Source: Paenibacillus sp. 37
Lineage (GTDB): Bacteria; Bacillota; Bacilli; Paenibacillales; Paenibacillaceae
Direction of reading: 5' to 3'
Length of the DNA stretch: 64,000 bases
NCBI RefSeq assembly: GCF_008386395.1
Contig: NZ_CP043761.1
Location: forward strand, 5,766,001-5,830,000
The position numbers were made by a program, and so were the translations under genes. Shown piece by piece: positions 52,782 through 61,262 of this stretch; the stretch's first letter is position 1, and each line of letters starts with the position of its first letter. The notes beneath the pieces are model-generated. The model saw only the letters and a list, made by a program, of their open reading frames with translations, did no database searches and was not told the DNA's origin.

Positions 52782-54311
52782 ATGACACGTACTAATGAAA
52801 CCTTAGGAATTATTGATATCGGCTCGAACTCCATTCGTCTAGTTATATATGAACTGGATCAGGATGCAGCCTATCGCATCATTCATGAAGACAAATACGC
52901 TGCTCGTCTGAGCAGCGTTGTTGAGCCGGATGGTACCATCCTTCGCCACTCTTTGGATAAAGCCATCACCATCTTGCGTCAATTCAAAGCGACCTGTGAA
53001 GCGTATCAGACCAAACTGATTCGCGCAGCAGCTACCGCAGCTATTCGTAATGCAAGCAATGTCCTGGAGATTATTGAATGGCTGGAGACCGAGACGGGGC
53101 TTACCATTGAATGTGTATCGGGAGATCGGGAGGCCTATTATGGGTTCCTTGGTGTCACTCAATCCATTGATCTGGCTGATGGTTACGTCGTGGATATTGG
53201 AGGCGGCAGCACAGAGATCACGGTCTTTCAGAATCGGAAGAGGTTACATAGCATCTCCCTCCCTATTGGTGCAGTGAATTCACATGCCCGTTATGGGGGC
53301 GAAGATCAGTGGACCGAGGAAAATGCAAATGCATTATGCAACGAAGTCATTGAGGCTCTCCGTGGACAGGATTGGATTCGTGAGCACCCTGGTCTGCCAC
53401 TCATCGGACTTGGCGGCACAATGCGTACACTTGCCAAAGTGGAACAGAAGCGTACCCAGTATTCTTTGCCTGTGAGCCATCATTATGAGATCAGTGAGGA
53501 AGCGATGGAGAATATTGCTCGCACCTTGCCACATTTCACCTCAGCACAGCGTAAAAAGGTACCTGGGCTCGCCAAAGATCGCGCAGACATCATTGTGCCC
53601 GGCGTACTGATCCTGCGAACCATCTTCCAGTTAATACAGGGAGATCGTTATGTGGTTAGTGGTGCGGGTCTACGAGACGGGTTGTTGCGTGATTACATGG
53701 CTGGAGGTCAGCCGGTCGTTCCAGACGCGCTGAAAGACAGTATCCGCAACTTTATCCATTTTGGTCCGCCTATTCCAGAGAAACGTCTGCAACGGATTCA
53801 TCAGGATATGGTTACCCTGTATACGGCATTACAAGGTACCCCTCCTGATCAAGCAGATGCCCGAATCCTGTATGCATCCTCCATGCTGCACATGGCAGGT
53901 AAGCAGATTAACTATTTCCGTTATACACAGCACTCGGCCTATTGGATCATGAATTCAAGCATCTATGGACTTTCTCATCGGGAGACCATTCTAAGTGCCA
54001 GTGCAGCTGATTATCATCCAAAAAAAAGAACGCCCCAGCTGCTGAATAAGCACCGGGACATTCTGAAAAACTCGGATGAGCGGCATGCTCATCGTATTGG
54101 CTCTCTGCTGCGCGTAGCTGAAGCCATCAATCGATCCGAAAGCATCGCTGCGATTGAAGCAACAAAAGAAAACGACTCGCTGCAGGTGCAATTCACCTGT
54201 ACAGCTGAGCCGTTACTGGAACTTGATGGCCTGGAAGAGGCCGTCAAGGATCTGAAGGAAGCCTGGGGAGTTACGTTAACGCACTCCATTCAGCAGGCTT
54301 CCAAGGGATAA
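52782..54311 (+). CDS. ppx: Exopolyphosphatase, Ppx/GppA family
   Basis: A 509-aa cytoplasmic enzyme of the actin-like Ppx/GppA family, which removes terminal phosphate from polyphosphate or converts pppGpp to ppGpp. The phosphate-binding motif GIIDIGSNSIRLVIYEL is at about residues 8-24, the DGYVVDIGGGSTEITVF motif at about 130, and LIGLGGTMRTLAKVE at about 205. The C-terminal half is the HD-like helical domain of the longer Ppx subgroup. The second ATG (52782) is preferred because GAAGGAG lies seven bases before it. Its 3' end overlaps ppk by 41 bp on the opposite strand, so the synthesis and breakdown genes face each other. Confidence 0.92.
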   Translation: MTRTNETLGIIDIGSNSIRLVIYELDQDAAYRIIHEDKYAARLSSVVEPDGTILRHSLDKAITILRQFKATCEAYQTKLIRAAATAAIRNASNVLEIIEWLETETGLTIECVSGDREAYYGFLGVTQSIDLADGYVVDIGGGSTEITVFQNRKRLHSISLPIGAVNSHARYGGEDQWTEENANALCNEVIEALRGQDWIREHPGLPLIGLGGTMRTLAKVEQKRTQYSLPVSHHYEISEEAMENIARTLPHFTSAQRKKVPGLAKDRADIIVPGVLILRTIFQLIQGDRYVVSGAGLRDGLLRDYMAGGQPVVPDALKDSIRNFIHFGPPIPEKRLQRIHQDMVTLYTALQGTPPDQADARILYASSMLHMAGKQINYFRYTQHSAYWIMNSSIYGLSHRETILSASAADYHPKKRTPQLLNKHRDILKNSDERHAHRIGSLLRVAEAINRSESIAAIEATKENDSLQVQFTCTAEPLLELDGLEEAVKDLKEAWGVTLTHSIQQASKG

Positions 54312-56352
54312 TACCCATGGCCTCCGTCTGACTTCTCAGCGGGGGCTTTTCATTTTTTACAAATACATAATTGCCACCAGGCATAAGCTCTCTGGCTTTG
54401 ACATTATCCATAAGGGACAGATTAAGAATATCGACCAGCATTTTCTTCAGCTCTGGATCGAACACGGGACACATCAGTTCAATTCTTCGATTCAGGTTAC
54501 GTGTCATCCAGTCTGCACTGGAGATGAATACATCCGGGTTGCCGCTATTTTCAAAATAAAACAACCGTGAATGCTCCAGAAAACGATCCACAATGCTAAT
54601 GACCCGAATATTCTCACTGAGCCCCTCTACCCCCGGACGCAGACAACATACACCACGCACAATCAGATCGATCTGCACGCCGGCTTGAGAAGCCTCGTAT
54701 AATTCATCAATCATTTCCTGATGGGATAAGGAGTTGATCTTGGCAATGATTCTGGAAGGTTTCCCTTTCAGCGCGTGCTCCGTTTCTCTACGAATCAGTG
54801 CAAACAACTCATCCTTCATACCATCCGGAGCTACGCGGAACGCCTGCAATGCCTTCGGACCGGAGTATCCGGTAATCTCATTGAACAATTCGGATGCATC
54901 TTCCCCAATAATCGGATTAGAGGTGAACAGTCCCACGTCCGTATACACTTTGGCTGTACTCTCATTATAGTTACCGGTTCCTACATGAACATAACGTCTC
55001 AGCCCCTGCTGTTCCCTGCGTACGACAAGAATGATTTTGGCATGGGTCTTGAGTCCAACCAGTCCATAAACCACGTGACATCCGGCCTTCTCCAGCTTAC
55101 GGGCCCAAGCAATGTTACGCTCTTCATCAAACCGGGCTTTCAATTCCACCACCACCGTGACCTGCTTACCACTCTCAGCGGCAAGTGCAAGTGCCGGAAT
55201 AAGGCGTGAATCGCCATTGACCCGATATAATGTCATCTTGATAGCCAGAACTCTTGGATCTTCCGAAGCCTCCAATATAAAATCAGTGACTGGTTCAAAC
55301 GATTCGTATGGATGATGCACCAGTACATCGCGTTTGCGCAGCAACTCAAAATGACTTTCTCTTGGGAGAAACTCAAGTGGGTAGACTGGCTTCACCGGAC
55401 TGTATTTCAGATGTGAGAAACTTTCCAGACTGTCTACGAATCCCGCCAGAAAACTCAGATCGAGTGGTCCATCAATTTCATATACCGGGTCCTGAATATC
55501 AAATTCATCCTGCAATTCCAATAAGGCATCCGGACGAAAATCCTTGCAGACTTCCAGTCGTACAGGAGCCCCGCGGCGTCTGCGTCGCAATTCTTTTTCA
55601 ATAGCCTCAAGCAGATCTTCCGCTTCTTCTTCATTAATGAACAGATCCGCATTGCGGGTCACTCGGAACTCCTGTGCAGCAAGCGAGATATATCCGCTGA
55701 AGAGCGTATGGATATGATGTTTGATAAGATCTTCAATCAATATGAATGTTTTCTTTTTGCTATTCGCCCGAATGGGAGCCTGAACTACCCGCGGCAGATT
55801 GGAAGGTACCTGAACAATAGCCATAAACGGCTCGCCCTCTTGCTCCCCTTCCTTCTGTAACATCACGGACAGATAGACAGACTTGTTGTGTACCAGTGGG
55901 AACGGACGACTCTGGTCAATCGCCATCGGTGTGAGTACCGGAAAAATAATCTCATGAAAGTATTGGTCCATTGCGCGCTGCTGTGTCACATTAAGATCTG
56001 TATATTCCTGAATGTTCACGCCTTTCTTGGCGAGTAGACGAATGAGTTCACGATACGTTTTATACTGTTCGGCGACCATGGTCCCGGTTCGTTTGATCAA
56101 TCTGCGGTACAATCCCGAAGGCGTGTATCCTGTAAAATCTTTTTGCGTGAATCCGGCCTTGATCTTCTCTTTTGTCTCTGCCACCCTTACACTGACGAAC
56201 TCGTCCAGATTACTAGCGACAATGCCGAGAAATCTCATGCGTTCCAGCAGAGGCGTTGTTGGATCCTGGGCCTCCTGAAGTACGCGCCGATTAAATTCAA
56301 CCCAACTCAAATCACGATTAACGTAGTTACCTGTTTTGACGTCTCTATGCAT
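54271..56352 (-). CDS. ppk: Polyphosphate kinase Ppk1
   Basis: Ppk1 reversibly transfers the gamma-phosphate of ATP to inorganic polyphosphate. The protein of about 693 aa has the usual N-terminal helical domain (NYVNRDLSWVEFNRRVL), a head domain and two phospholipase-D-like catalytic domains. The autophosphorylated His lies in GLKTHAKIILVVRRE, the second conserved His in the C2 domain is in SRLFYFENSG...VFISSADWMTRNLNRRIEL, and RYVHVGTGNYNESTAKVYTD is intact. The ATG of MHRDVKTGNY is the likely start; the frame opens eight codons earlier at 56376. The length and motifs are normal. It converges on ppx. Confidence 0.95.
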   Translation of the reverse strand: MHRDVKTGNYVNRDLSWVEFNRRVLQEAQDPTTPLLERMRFLGIVASNLDEFVSVRVAETKEKIKAGFTQKDFTGYTPSGLYRRLIKRTGTMVAEQYKTYRELIRLLAKKGVNIQEYTDLNVTQQRAMDQYFHEIIFPVLTPMAIDQSRPFPLVHNKSVYLSVMLQKEGEQEGEPFMAIVQVPSNLPRVVQAPIRANSKKKTFILIEDLIKHHIHTLFSGYISLAAQEFRVTRNADLFINEEEAEDLLEAIEKELRRRRRGAPVRLEVCKDFRPDALLELQDEFDIQDPVYEIDGPLDLSFLAGFVDSLESFSHLKYSPVKPVYPLEFLPRESHFELLRKRDVLVHHPYESFEPVTDFILEASEDPRVLAIKMTLYRVNGDSRLIPALALAAESGKQVTVVVELKARFDEERNIAWARKLEKAGCHVVYGLVGLKTHAKIILVVRREQQGLRRYVHVGTGNYNESTAKVYTDVGLFTSNPIIGEDASELFNEITGYSGPKALQAFRVAPDGMKDELFALIRRETEHALKGKPSRIIAKINSLSHQEMIDELYEASQAGVQIDLIVRGVCCLRPGVEGLSENIRVISIVDRFLEHSRLFYFENSGNPDVFISSADWMTRNLNRRIELMCPVFDPELKKMLVDILNLSLMDNVKARELMPGGNYVFVKNEKPPLRSQTEAMGIIPWKPAEWSALT

Positions 56353-56600
56353 GTATGGCCTCCGAATGTGTTGCATATCTATTCTTGGTTAGAAGTTCTC
56401 ATATAATTGTACTATTCGTAATCAACATCAAGCGTCAGCGCAGTGTAAACGCTACGTAAAATTTATGTAAATGATACCTCATGGCCGCAACTTTTTCCAT
56501 CCCTTTACAAAGGTCAATAGACAGAGTAAAGTGAAGTACAGTGTGATTTGGTCCGGTTGCTTGTTCTCATTCCAAATATATTTGATTAAAGGAGTATATA

Positions 56601-56828
56601 ATGAAATCCAACAAACCTAGAACGTTACAAAAAAATATAGAGTTTTTCACGGCTGCACTATCGCAATGTATGGTAAGCGCATGGCAGGAAGACCCGGCTG
56701 GCGTCTATTGCGAGGTAGGTTGTGGCATTGTGGAACGAATCAGTGAAGACAGTGTGCGCATCCGAAACAATGACGGAACAAAGAGCCATTATGCACGAGA
56801 TATCACGATGTTCCAGACTGAAAAATAA
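56601..56828 (+). CDS. 75-aa conserved-looking hypothetical protein
   Basis: A short protein with AAAGGAG seven to eight bases before the ATG. It begins MKSNKPRTLQKNIEFFTAAL and contains a compact beta-rich second half (VYCEVGCGIVERISEDSVRIR, then NNDGTKSHYARDITMF). The CEVGCGIVE stretch resembles an SH3-like or KOW-like turn, but I do not recognise a family. It stands alone between ppk and the structured RNA candidate. Confidence 0.65.
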   Translation: MKSNKPRTLQKNIEFFTAALSQCMVSAWQEDPAGVYCEVGCGIVERISEDSVRIRNNDGTKSHYARDITMFQTEK

Positions 56829-56876
56829 TTTTGCATAACTACGTAAAAAAGACTAGCTTTGCGAAACAAGGTGTTG

Positions 56877-57056
56877 TATACTCTTGCCACAAGGAAAGGA
56901 GGTGCGTCAACATTTCTAATGTCATGTTGAACGTGTCCCTTACCCGATCCACTAGCTCAAATTAAAAGAGTCTAGTGGAGGCGCGGGATACGGATCAATG
57001 TTTTAAAAAGCGCCACGGGTAGAAAAGCCGTCTTCGGACGGCTTTTTGTTTTGTCT
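56877..57056 (+). ncRNA. Structured RNA or leader candidate upstream of the galactanase gene
   Basis: A -10-like TATACT (56877-56882) is followed by three helices. TCAACAT (56907-56913) pairs with ATGTTGA (56924-56930). GTGTCCC (56933-56939) pairs with GGGATAC (56985-56991) with one G-U. CCACTAG (56949-56955) pairs with CTAGTGG (56972-56978). An intrinsic terminator ends it at 57023-57049 (AAAGCCGTC-TTCG-GACGGCTTT and T-run). An AAAGGAGG at 56896 could also start a tiny peptide of about 13-17 codons. It may be a small RNA or a regulated attenuator of the GH53 gene. Confidence 0.55.
57023..57056 (+). terminator. Intrinsic terminator before the galactanase gene
   Basis: AAAGCCGTC and GACGGCTTT form a perfect stem with a stable TTCG loop, followed by TTGTTTTGTCTTTTT. 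It lies about 120 bp upstream of the GH53 start codon. Confidence 0.9.
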
Positions 57057-57176
57057 TTTTTCTGTAGAGAGGTTGAGAAAACACCCAAAATATTGGAAAT
57101 AGACCCTTTAGTAGAGCAAACCAGGATGGCTATAATTAGGATGCAACTCAACCTAAATCCGAGGAGGCATCTTGTA

Positions 57177-58226
57177 ATGTTCAAAAATGTAAGGGGTTTC
57201 AAGACATCCATCATGTTGGCTTTTGTTTTGTTATTCACCTCCATCCTGTTGCCCGCAGGTCAGCATGCCAGCGCAGCACCAAGTTTCGCCAAAGGAGCCG
57301 ACATCAGTTGGGTTCCCGGAATGGAAGCCCAAGGGTACAAATGGAAAGATAAAAACGGAGTTCAGCGTGACATCATTGATATTTTGAAAAAAGACTATCA
57401 AATCAACTCCGTCCGCATTCGGGTATTCGTTAATCCTTCGAATGATTATGGGAACGGTTACATGAATAAGGATCGTGCGGCTACACTCGCACAGCGTGCC
57501 AAGAATGCCGGCATGAGTGTAATGCTTACCCTGCACTACAGCGATTCCTGGGCAGACCCTGGTCAACAAACTAAACCTGCTGCCTGGAAAAACTATACGT
57601 TCCAACAGCTCATGGATGCGGTATGGAACCACACTCGTGATGTCATGACGGCGATGCAGAGCAAAGGCGTTACCCCGGACTGGGTACAGATCGGGAATGA
57701 AACAAGCAACGGCATGTTATGGGAAGATGGCAAAGCATCCACCAACATGAAAAACTATGCGTGGCTGGTGAATACAGGCCATAATGCAGTAAAATCCCTG
57801 AGCAGCGGTACCAAAACCATTGTGCATCTCGCAGGTGGAGATGATAACGCCCTCTATGTATGGAATATTGGTGGTTTGATCAATAACGGAGCTAACTTTG
57901 ACATGATCGCCATGTCCCTCTATCCTTCAGCTTCCGGCTGGAACACCGCTGTGACGAATACGGTAAACAATGCCAAGGATATGATCAACCGTTATGGCAA
58001 AGAGATCATCATCTCCGAAATTGGCATGGACAATAACCAAGCTGCAGCTGGAAAAAGTTTTGTTGCCGCGATGAAAAACCAAATCCGCAATTTGCCAAAC
58101 GGCAAAGGAAAAGGTGTATTCTACTGGGAGCCTCAGGCTACACCAGGGTACAATGGCGGCTATGGCAAAGGCGCATGGCAGTCTAATATGATGCCAACGG
58201 CGGTCATGGAAGGATTTATTGACTAG
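57177..58226 (+). CDS. ganB: Secreted GH53 endo-beta-1,4-galactanase
   Basis: A 349-aa exported enzyme that hydrolyses beta-1,4-galactan side chains of pectin (arabinogalactan type I). A signal peptide covers about residues 1-36 (ending QHASAA). The GH53 barrel has SWVPGMEAQG near the N-terminus, the acid/base Glu in PDWVQIGNETSNGMLW and the nucleophile Glu in EIIISEIGMDNN. The FYWEPQATPGYNGGYGKGAW end is typical of the family, including calcium-binding loops. The ATG of MFKNVRGFK follows GAGGAGG by about nine bases. No ABC importer or galactosidase gene is beside it, so it is a solitary extracellular enzyme. The structured RNA and terminator upstream may control it. Confidence 0.94.
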   Translation: MFKNVRGFKTSIMLAFVLLFTSILLPAGQHASAAPSFAKGADISWVPGMEAQGYKWKDKNGVQRDIIDILKKDYQINSVRIRVFVNPSNDYGNGYMNKDRAATLAQRAKNAGMSVMLTLHYSDSWADPGQQTKPAAWKNYTFQQLMDAVWNHTRDVMTAMQSKGVTPDWVQIGNETSNGMLWEDGKASTNMKNYAWLVNTGHNAVKSLSSGTKTIVHLAGGDDNALYVWNIGGLINNGANFDMIAMSLYPSASGWNTAVTNTVNNAKDMINRYGKEIIISEIGMDNNQAAAGKSFVAAMKNQIRNLPNGKGKGVFYWEPQATPGYNGGYGKGAWQSNMMPTAVMEGFID

Positions 58227-58294
58227 GTACGGTGGGTAGAAGTGCGGGCTTTGGGGGGCAGCGTGGTGGCGTTCCGGGGGCGGATCGTTCTTAT

Positions 58295-58380
58295 GATCGC
58301 TGTTATCCCCAGATTTTATGAATTCCCTTATTAGGGGAAAATCCGGGGATAAAGGCGACCGCTTCGCTTCTTCAGAATCG
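58295..58380 (+). repeat. REP-like element, copy 4 (array unit 1)
   Basis: GATCGCTGTTATCCCCAGAT pairs with AAAATCCGGGGATAAAGGCG around a CCCTTATTAGGG loop, followed by GCGACCGCTTCGC. Confidence 0.88.
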
Positions 58381-58573
58381 ATTCCGCCCCCTCCACTACG
58401 TTGCTGCTTCTGTGTGAGGCACTTCTAAAACCGTGTGTAGTCAAATGGGATTAAGTAGTAAGGTAAAACAAGGGCTGAAGGCGCTATTCCTGTGGGAGTG
58501 GCGCCTTTTTGTGATGAAGTGCGCGCTTTGGGGTAGCACGATGGTGGGCGTTCCGGTGGCGGATCGTTCTTAT

Positions 58574-58660
58574 GATCGCTGTTATCCCCAGATTTTATGA
58601 ATTCCCCTTGTAAGGGGAAAATCCGGGGATAAAGGCGAACGCTCCGCTTCTTCAGAATCG
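58574..58660 (+). repeat. REP-like element, copy 5 (array unit 2)
   Basis: It has the same core as copy 4 with a CCCCTTGTAAGGGG loop. The second hairpin reads GCGAACGCTCCGC. Confidence 0.88.
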
Positions 58661-58834
58661 ATTCCGCCCCCTCCACTACGTTGCTGCTCCTTGAGACACT
58701 TCTAAAACCGTGTGTAGGCAAGTTATTAGGGTAACGAAAGACGGAAGGCTGTTCCCAGTGGGAGTAGCGCCTTTTGGCGATGAAGTGCGTTAAGGGCGCA
58801 ACGTGCTGGGCGTTCAAGGGCGGATCGTTCTTAT

Positions 58835-58921
58835 GATCGCTGTTATCCCCAGATTTTATGAATTCCCCTTGTAAGGGGAAAATCCGGGGATAAAGGCGAC
58901 CGCTTCGCTTCTTCAGAATCG
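58835..58921 (+). repeat. REP-like element, copy 6 (array unit 3)
   Basis: The core and loop are nearly identical to those of copy 5, with a GCGACCGCTTCGC second hairpin like copy 4. Confidence 0.88.
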
Positions 58922-59244
58922 ATTCCGCCCCCTCCACTACGTTGCTGCTTCTGTGAGGCACTTCTAAACCGTGGGTAGTCAAATGGATTAAGTAGTAAGG
59001 TGAAACAAGTGCACGAAGGCGCTATTCCTGTGGGAGTAGCGCCTTTTTGTGATGAAGTGCGTTGAGGTTGCAGCGTGGTGGGCGTTCCTGGATCGGATCG
59101 GGCACTTCTCAAGCGTGTCGATCAATCGGGGAGGGGTGCACCACTCGGGCTGGAGACTGATGTTCTTTTGGCTTACATATGAATATAATAAGTTTATTGA
59201 GATAACACATAGGATCAACTTCTTATTGGAGCGGGGGAAAATGG

Positions 59245-59700
59245 ATGAGTTTTTTAAAAGGGATAGGTCAATTGGCTGGGGAAGTTACCGGAAAAGTGTT
59301 GGGTGGCAGCGTCAGGGTTGTTGGTGAGATCGCAGGTAGCCCCTTTATCAAAGAAATCGGGAACGGTGTAGAGAAAGCTACGATCAATACAGGCAAAACC
59401 ATTGGACAACTGGCTAGTGGTACATATGATCTTGCCAGTGGTGCAATTCGAAAAGATGATACTACCATAGACGCGGGGCTTGCTGATATTGGAGGTGCCG
59501 TAACCACTACTGCAAAAGGTGTAGCGATATCAGCCAAGTATGTATATAACAGCGGTAAAGATGTTGTTGTGGGCATGAAAGAGGAAGATAAGGACAGAGT
59601 CAAGCTGGGTGCCAAGAATCTTTTAGCAGCCGCTGCGGTAACAACACTCGCTGTAGGTGTCATTGATGCAGTTGATGGGCCTGAAGGTATGGATACGTAG
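59245..59700 (+). CDS. 151-aa Gly/Ala-rich protein of unknown function
   Basis: A protein with an amphipathic, Gly/Ala/Thr-rich pattern. It starts MSFLKGIGQLAGEVTGKVLG, has two similar stretches around TINTGKTIGQLASGTYDLAS and TTTAKGVAISAKYVYNSGK, and a hydrophobic segment LLAAAAVTTLAVGVIDAV near the C-terminus. There is no signal peptide. GGGGG lies four to seven bases before the ATG. It could associate with membranes or be a small secreted effector-like protein, but I do not recognise a family. It follows the tandem repeat array and converges on a membrane protein gene nine bases away. Confidence 0.68.
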   Translation: MSFLKGIGQLAGEVTGKVLGGSVRVVGEIAGSPFIKEIGNGVEKATINTGKTIGQLASGTYDLASGAIRKDDTTIDAGLADIGGAVTTTAKGVAISAKYVYNSGKDVVVGMKEEDKDRVKLGAKNLLAAAAVTTLAVGVIDAVDGPEGMDT

Positions 59701-59709
59701 GAATCCGAA

Positions 59710-60051
59710 TTAGATCACTAATAACACAACAACTGCAGAAATACAGCCTAGCAGGGCAATAAAAATATGGAGACAACTAAATGAGATTTTTTCAAGTAAA
59801 ATCCGTTGTCTCTTCTGAATAAAACATGAGTAGATGAACACCGTTATCACAACGGGCAGATATAAATGAAAATCCGGACCATTCATGCTCGGTAATAGTT
59901 TATTAATATATCCACCTATCGTCTCGTTGACCATCATGAACCCATATATACTACCAATTATTGCTGAAACTGCAAACTGAAATAGTATCTTAACTACACC
60001 CTTCTTTACAAAGAATGGATCACGTTTGCGGTAACCGTTATTAACCATCAT
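59710..60051 (-). CDS. 113-aa membrane protein
   Basis: A small integral membrane protein with three predicted helices (about residues 20-42, 63-80 and 90-112) and a basic N-terminus (GYRKRDPFFVKKG). The ATG-ATG start follows GGAGGCGACAGATAT. No family is recognised. It converges on the Gly/Ala-rich gene, with only nine bases between the two stops and no evident shared terminator. Confidence 0.65.
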   Translation of the reverse strand: MMVNNGYRKRDPFFVKKGVVKILFQFAVSAIIGSIYGFMMVNETIGGYINKLLPSMNGPDFHLYLPVVITVFIYSCFIQKRQRILLEKISFSCLHIFIALLGCISAVVVLLVI

Positions 60052-60169
60052 ATATCTGTCGCCTCCTCGTTTTTCTATTACTCTTTTTGGTTATTACTCC
60101 TTTATTTTACCATAACGTTGATCAGCTGCCTTCTTAGTTTTTGTCATTCCATCGTTTCCCCACAAACAA

Positions 60170-60206
60170 AAAGATGGCCCTGTCCACCTTATTGGCAGAC
60201 AGGGCA
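60170..60206 (-). terminator. Intrinsic terminator of the RarD-type gene
   Basis: On the minus strand GCCCTGTC pairs exactly with GACAGGGC across a 13-base loop, followed by ATCTTTTTG. Confidence 0.8.
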
Positions 60207-60235
60207 ACTATGGTGATACCAGATTAGCTTTATCC

Positions 60236-61114
60236 TCAGCTTACCTTAGCAAGTCGCGTGGCACGCATCGATGCGGTTGCATATACGATAAGCGCAATCC
60301 AGATGAGCGCGAAACCAACGAGCAGAACTGGCGAGACCGTTTCCTTGAATACAAACACACTCAGGATCAGCATGATTGTCGGACCAATATACTGCACAAA
60401 ACCTAGTGTGGACAATGACATTCGAGCAGCCGCCCGTGCAAAGAACAGCAGTGGCAGCGCCGTCACCACGCCGGAAAGCAGCAGTTCGAAGAACATCGGT
60501 GCAGGCAACGTCCATGCCGTTGCTTTTCCCACAATGGCCAAGTAGATCCAGTAACCGAGTGCGATGGGCAGAACTACAGCTGTCTCCGAAAATAAGCCCA
60601 CTGAAGCATCTTGCTTGATCTTCTTCTTCGCCAGACCGTACAAGCCAAATGACACGGCCAGCGAGATCGCAACCCATGGGAAACGTCCGTAGTCGATAGC
60701 GATGATAAGCACCGCGACACCAGCGATGGCAATCGCGAGCCATTGTCCACGGTTTGGCTTTTCATGAAGGAAGACAACCGCCAGCAGCACATTCAGTAAC
60801 GGGTTCAAATAATAGCCCAGACTTGTCTCAACCACATGACCGTTGTTAACTGCCCAGATGAAGATCAGCCAGTTAATAGCAATTAGCAGTCCACTTGCGG
60901 TAAGGGACAGCAGGGTCGAACGACTGGTCAGAATTCGCTTCATGTCACCCCAACGACGTTGGACGGCAACGAAAATTCCCATAAAGACAAATGACCAGAC
61001 GACCCTGTGCGATAAAATCTCGCCTGCCGGTACATTTTCAAACAACTTCCAATACAGCGGGAGAACCCCCCACATGATATACGCAATGATTGCGTTGATT
61101 AATCCACTATTCAT
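60236..61114 (-). CDS. rarD: RarD-type EamA/DMT-superfamily permease
   Basis: A 292-aa ten-helix transporter of the drug/metabolite superfamily. The RarD signature is recognisable in the N-terminal AIIAYIMWGVLPLYWKLFENVPAGEILSHRVVWS pattern (residues 6-40), the NWLIFIWAVNNGHVVETSLGYYLNPLLN stretch near 82 and the second EamA repeat ending FVFKETVSPVLLVGFALIWIAL. The substrate is not known; chloramphenicol sensitivity is the phenotype that named the family. AGAGGGG lies nine bases before the ATG. It is monocistronic with a clear terminator. Confidence 0.92.
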   Translation of the reverse strand: MNSGLINAIIAYIMWGVLPLYWKLFENVPAGEILSHRVVWSFVFMGIFVAVQRRWGDMKRILTSRSTLLSLTASGLLIAINWLIFIWAVNNGHVVETSLGYYLNPLLNVLLAVVFLHEKPNRGQWLAIAIAGVAVLIIAIDYGRFPWVAISLAVSFGLYGLAKKKIKQDASVGLFSETAVVLPIALGYWIYLAIVGKATAWTLPAPMFFELLLSGVVTALPLLFFARAAARMSLSTLGFVQYIGPTIMLILSVFVFKETVSPVLLVGFALIWIALIVYATASMRATRLAKVS

Positions 61115-61262
61115 AACTGTATCCCCTCTTATTGCTCTGATATCTCAACGGATTATACGCCTCGATCCTCGTTTAAGTAAAGGGGTAATAGGTCATACAG
61201 GAATCCATGCCTAGTTCAAATGACTTTTTTTTGAGCAAAATCCCCCGTATAGCGCTACCAAA

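Larger units (their letters stand above)
58241..59105 (+). repeat. Tandem array of three 277/266/272-bp units plus a partial unit
   Basis: Units start with AGTGCG at 58241, 58518, 58784 and (partial) 59056. Each contains GGCGGATCGTTCTTATGATC, a REP-like core, a CCGCCCCCTCCACTACGTTG tail and a terminator-like hairpin. The hairpin is AAGGCGCTATTCC paired with GGGAGTGGCGCCTT in unit 1. Units differ by small indels and substitutions. Open frames across the array are artefacts of the repeat. Confidence 0.9.

Noticed and set aside
58241..59105. CRISPR array
   Set aside because: Repeat units are 266-277 bp with no short repeat-spacer alternation, and there are no cas genes in the window.
58425..59218. 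Overlapping open frames on the minus strand with repeated protein segments across the tandem array
   Set aside because: The apparent protein repeat is just the 270-bp DNA repeat read in a frame without stops. There is no ribosome binding site, and hairpins and terminator-like sequences run through it.
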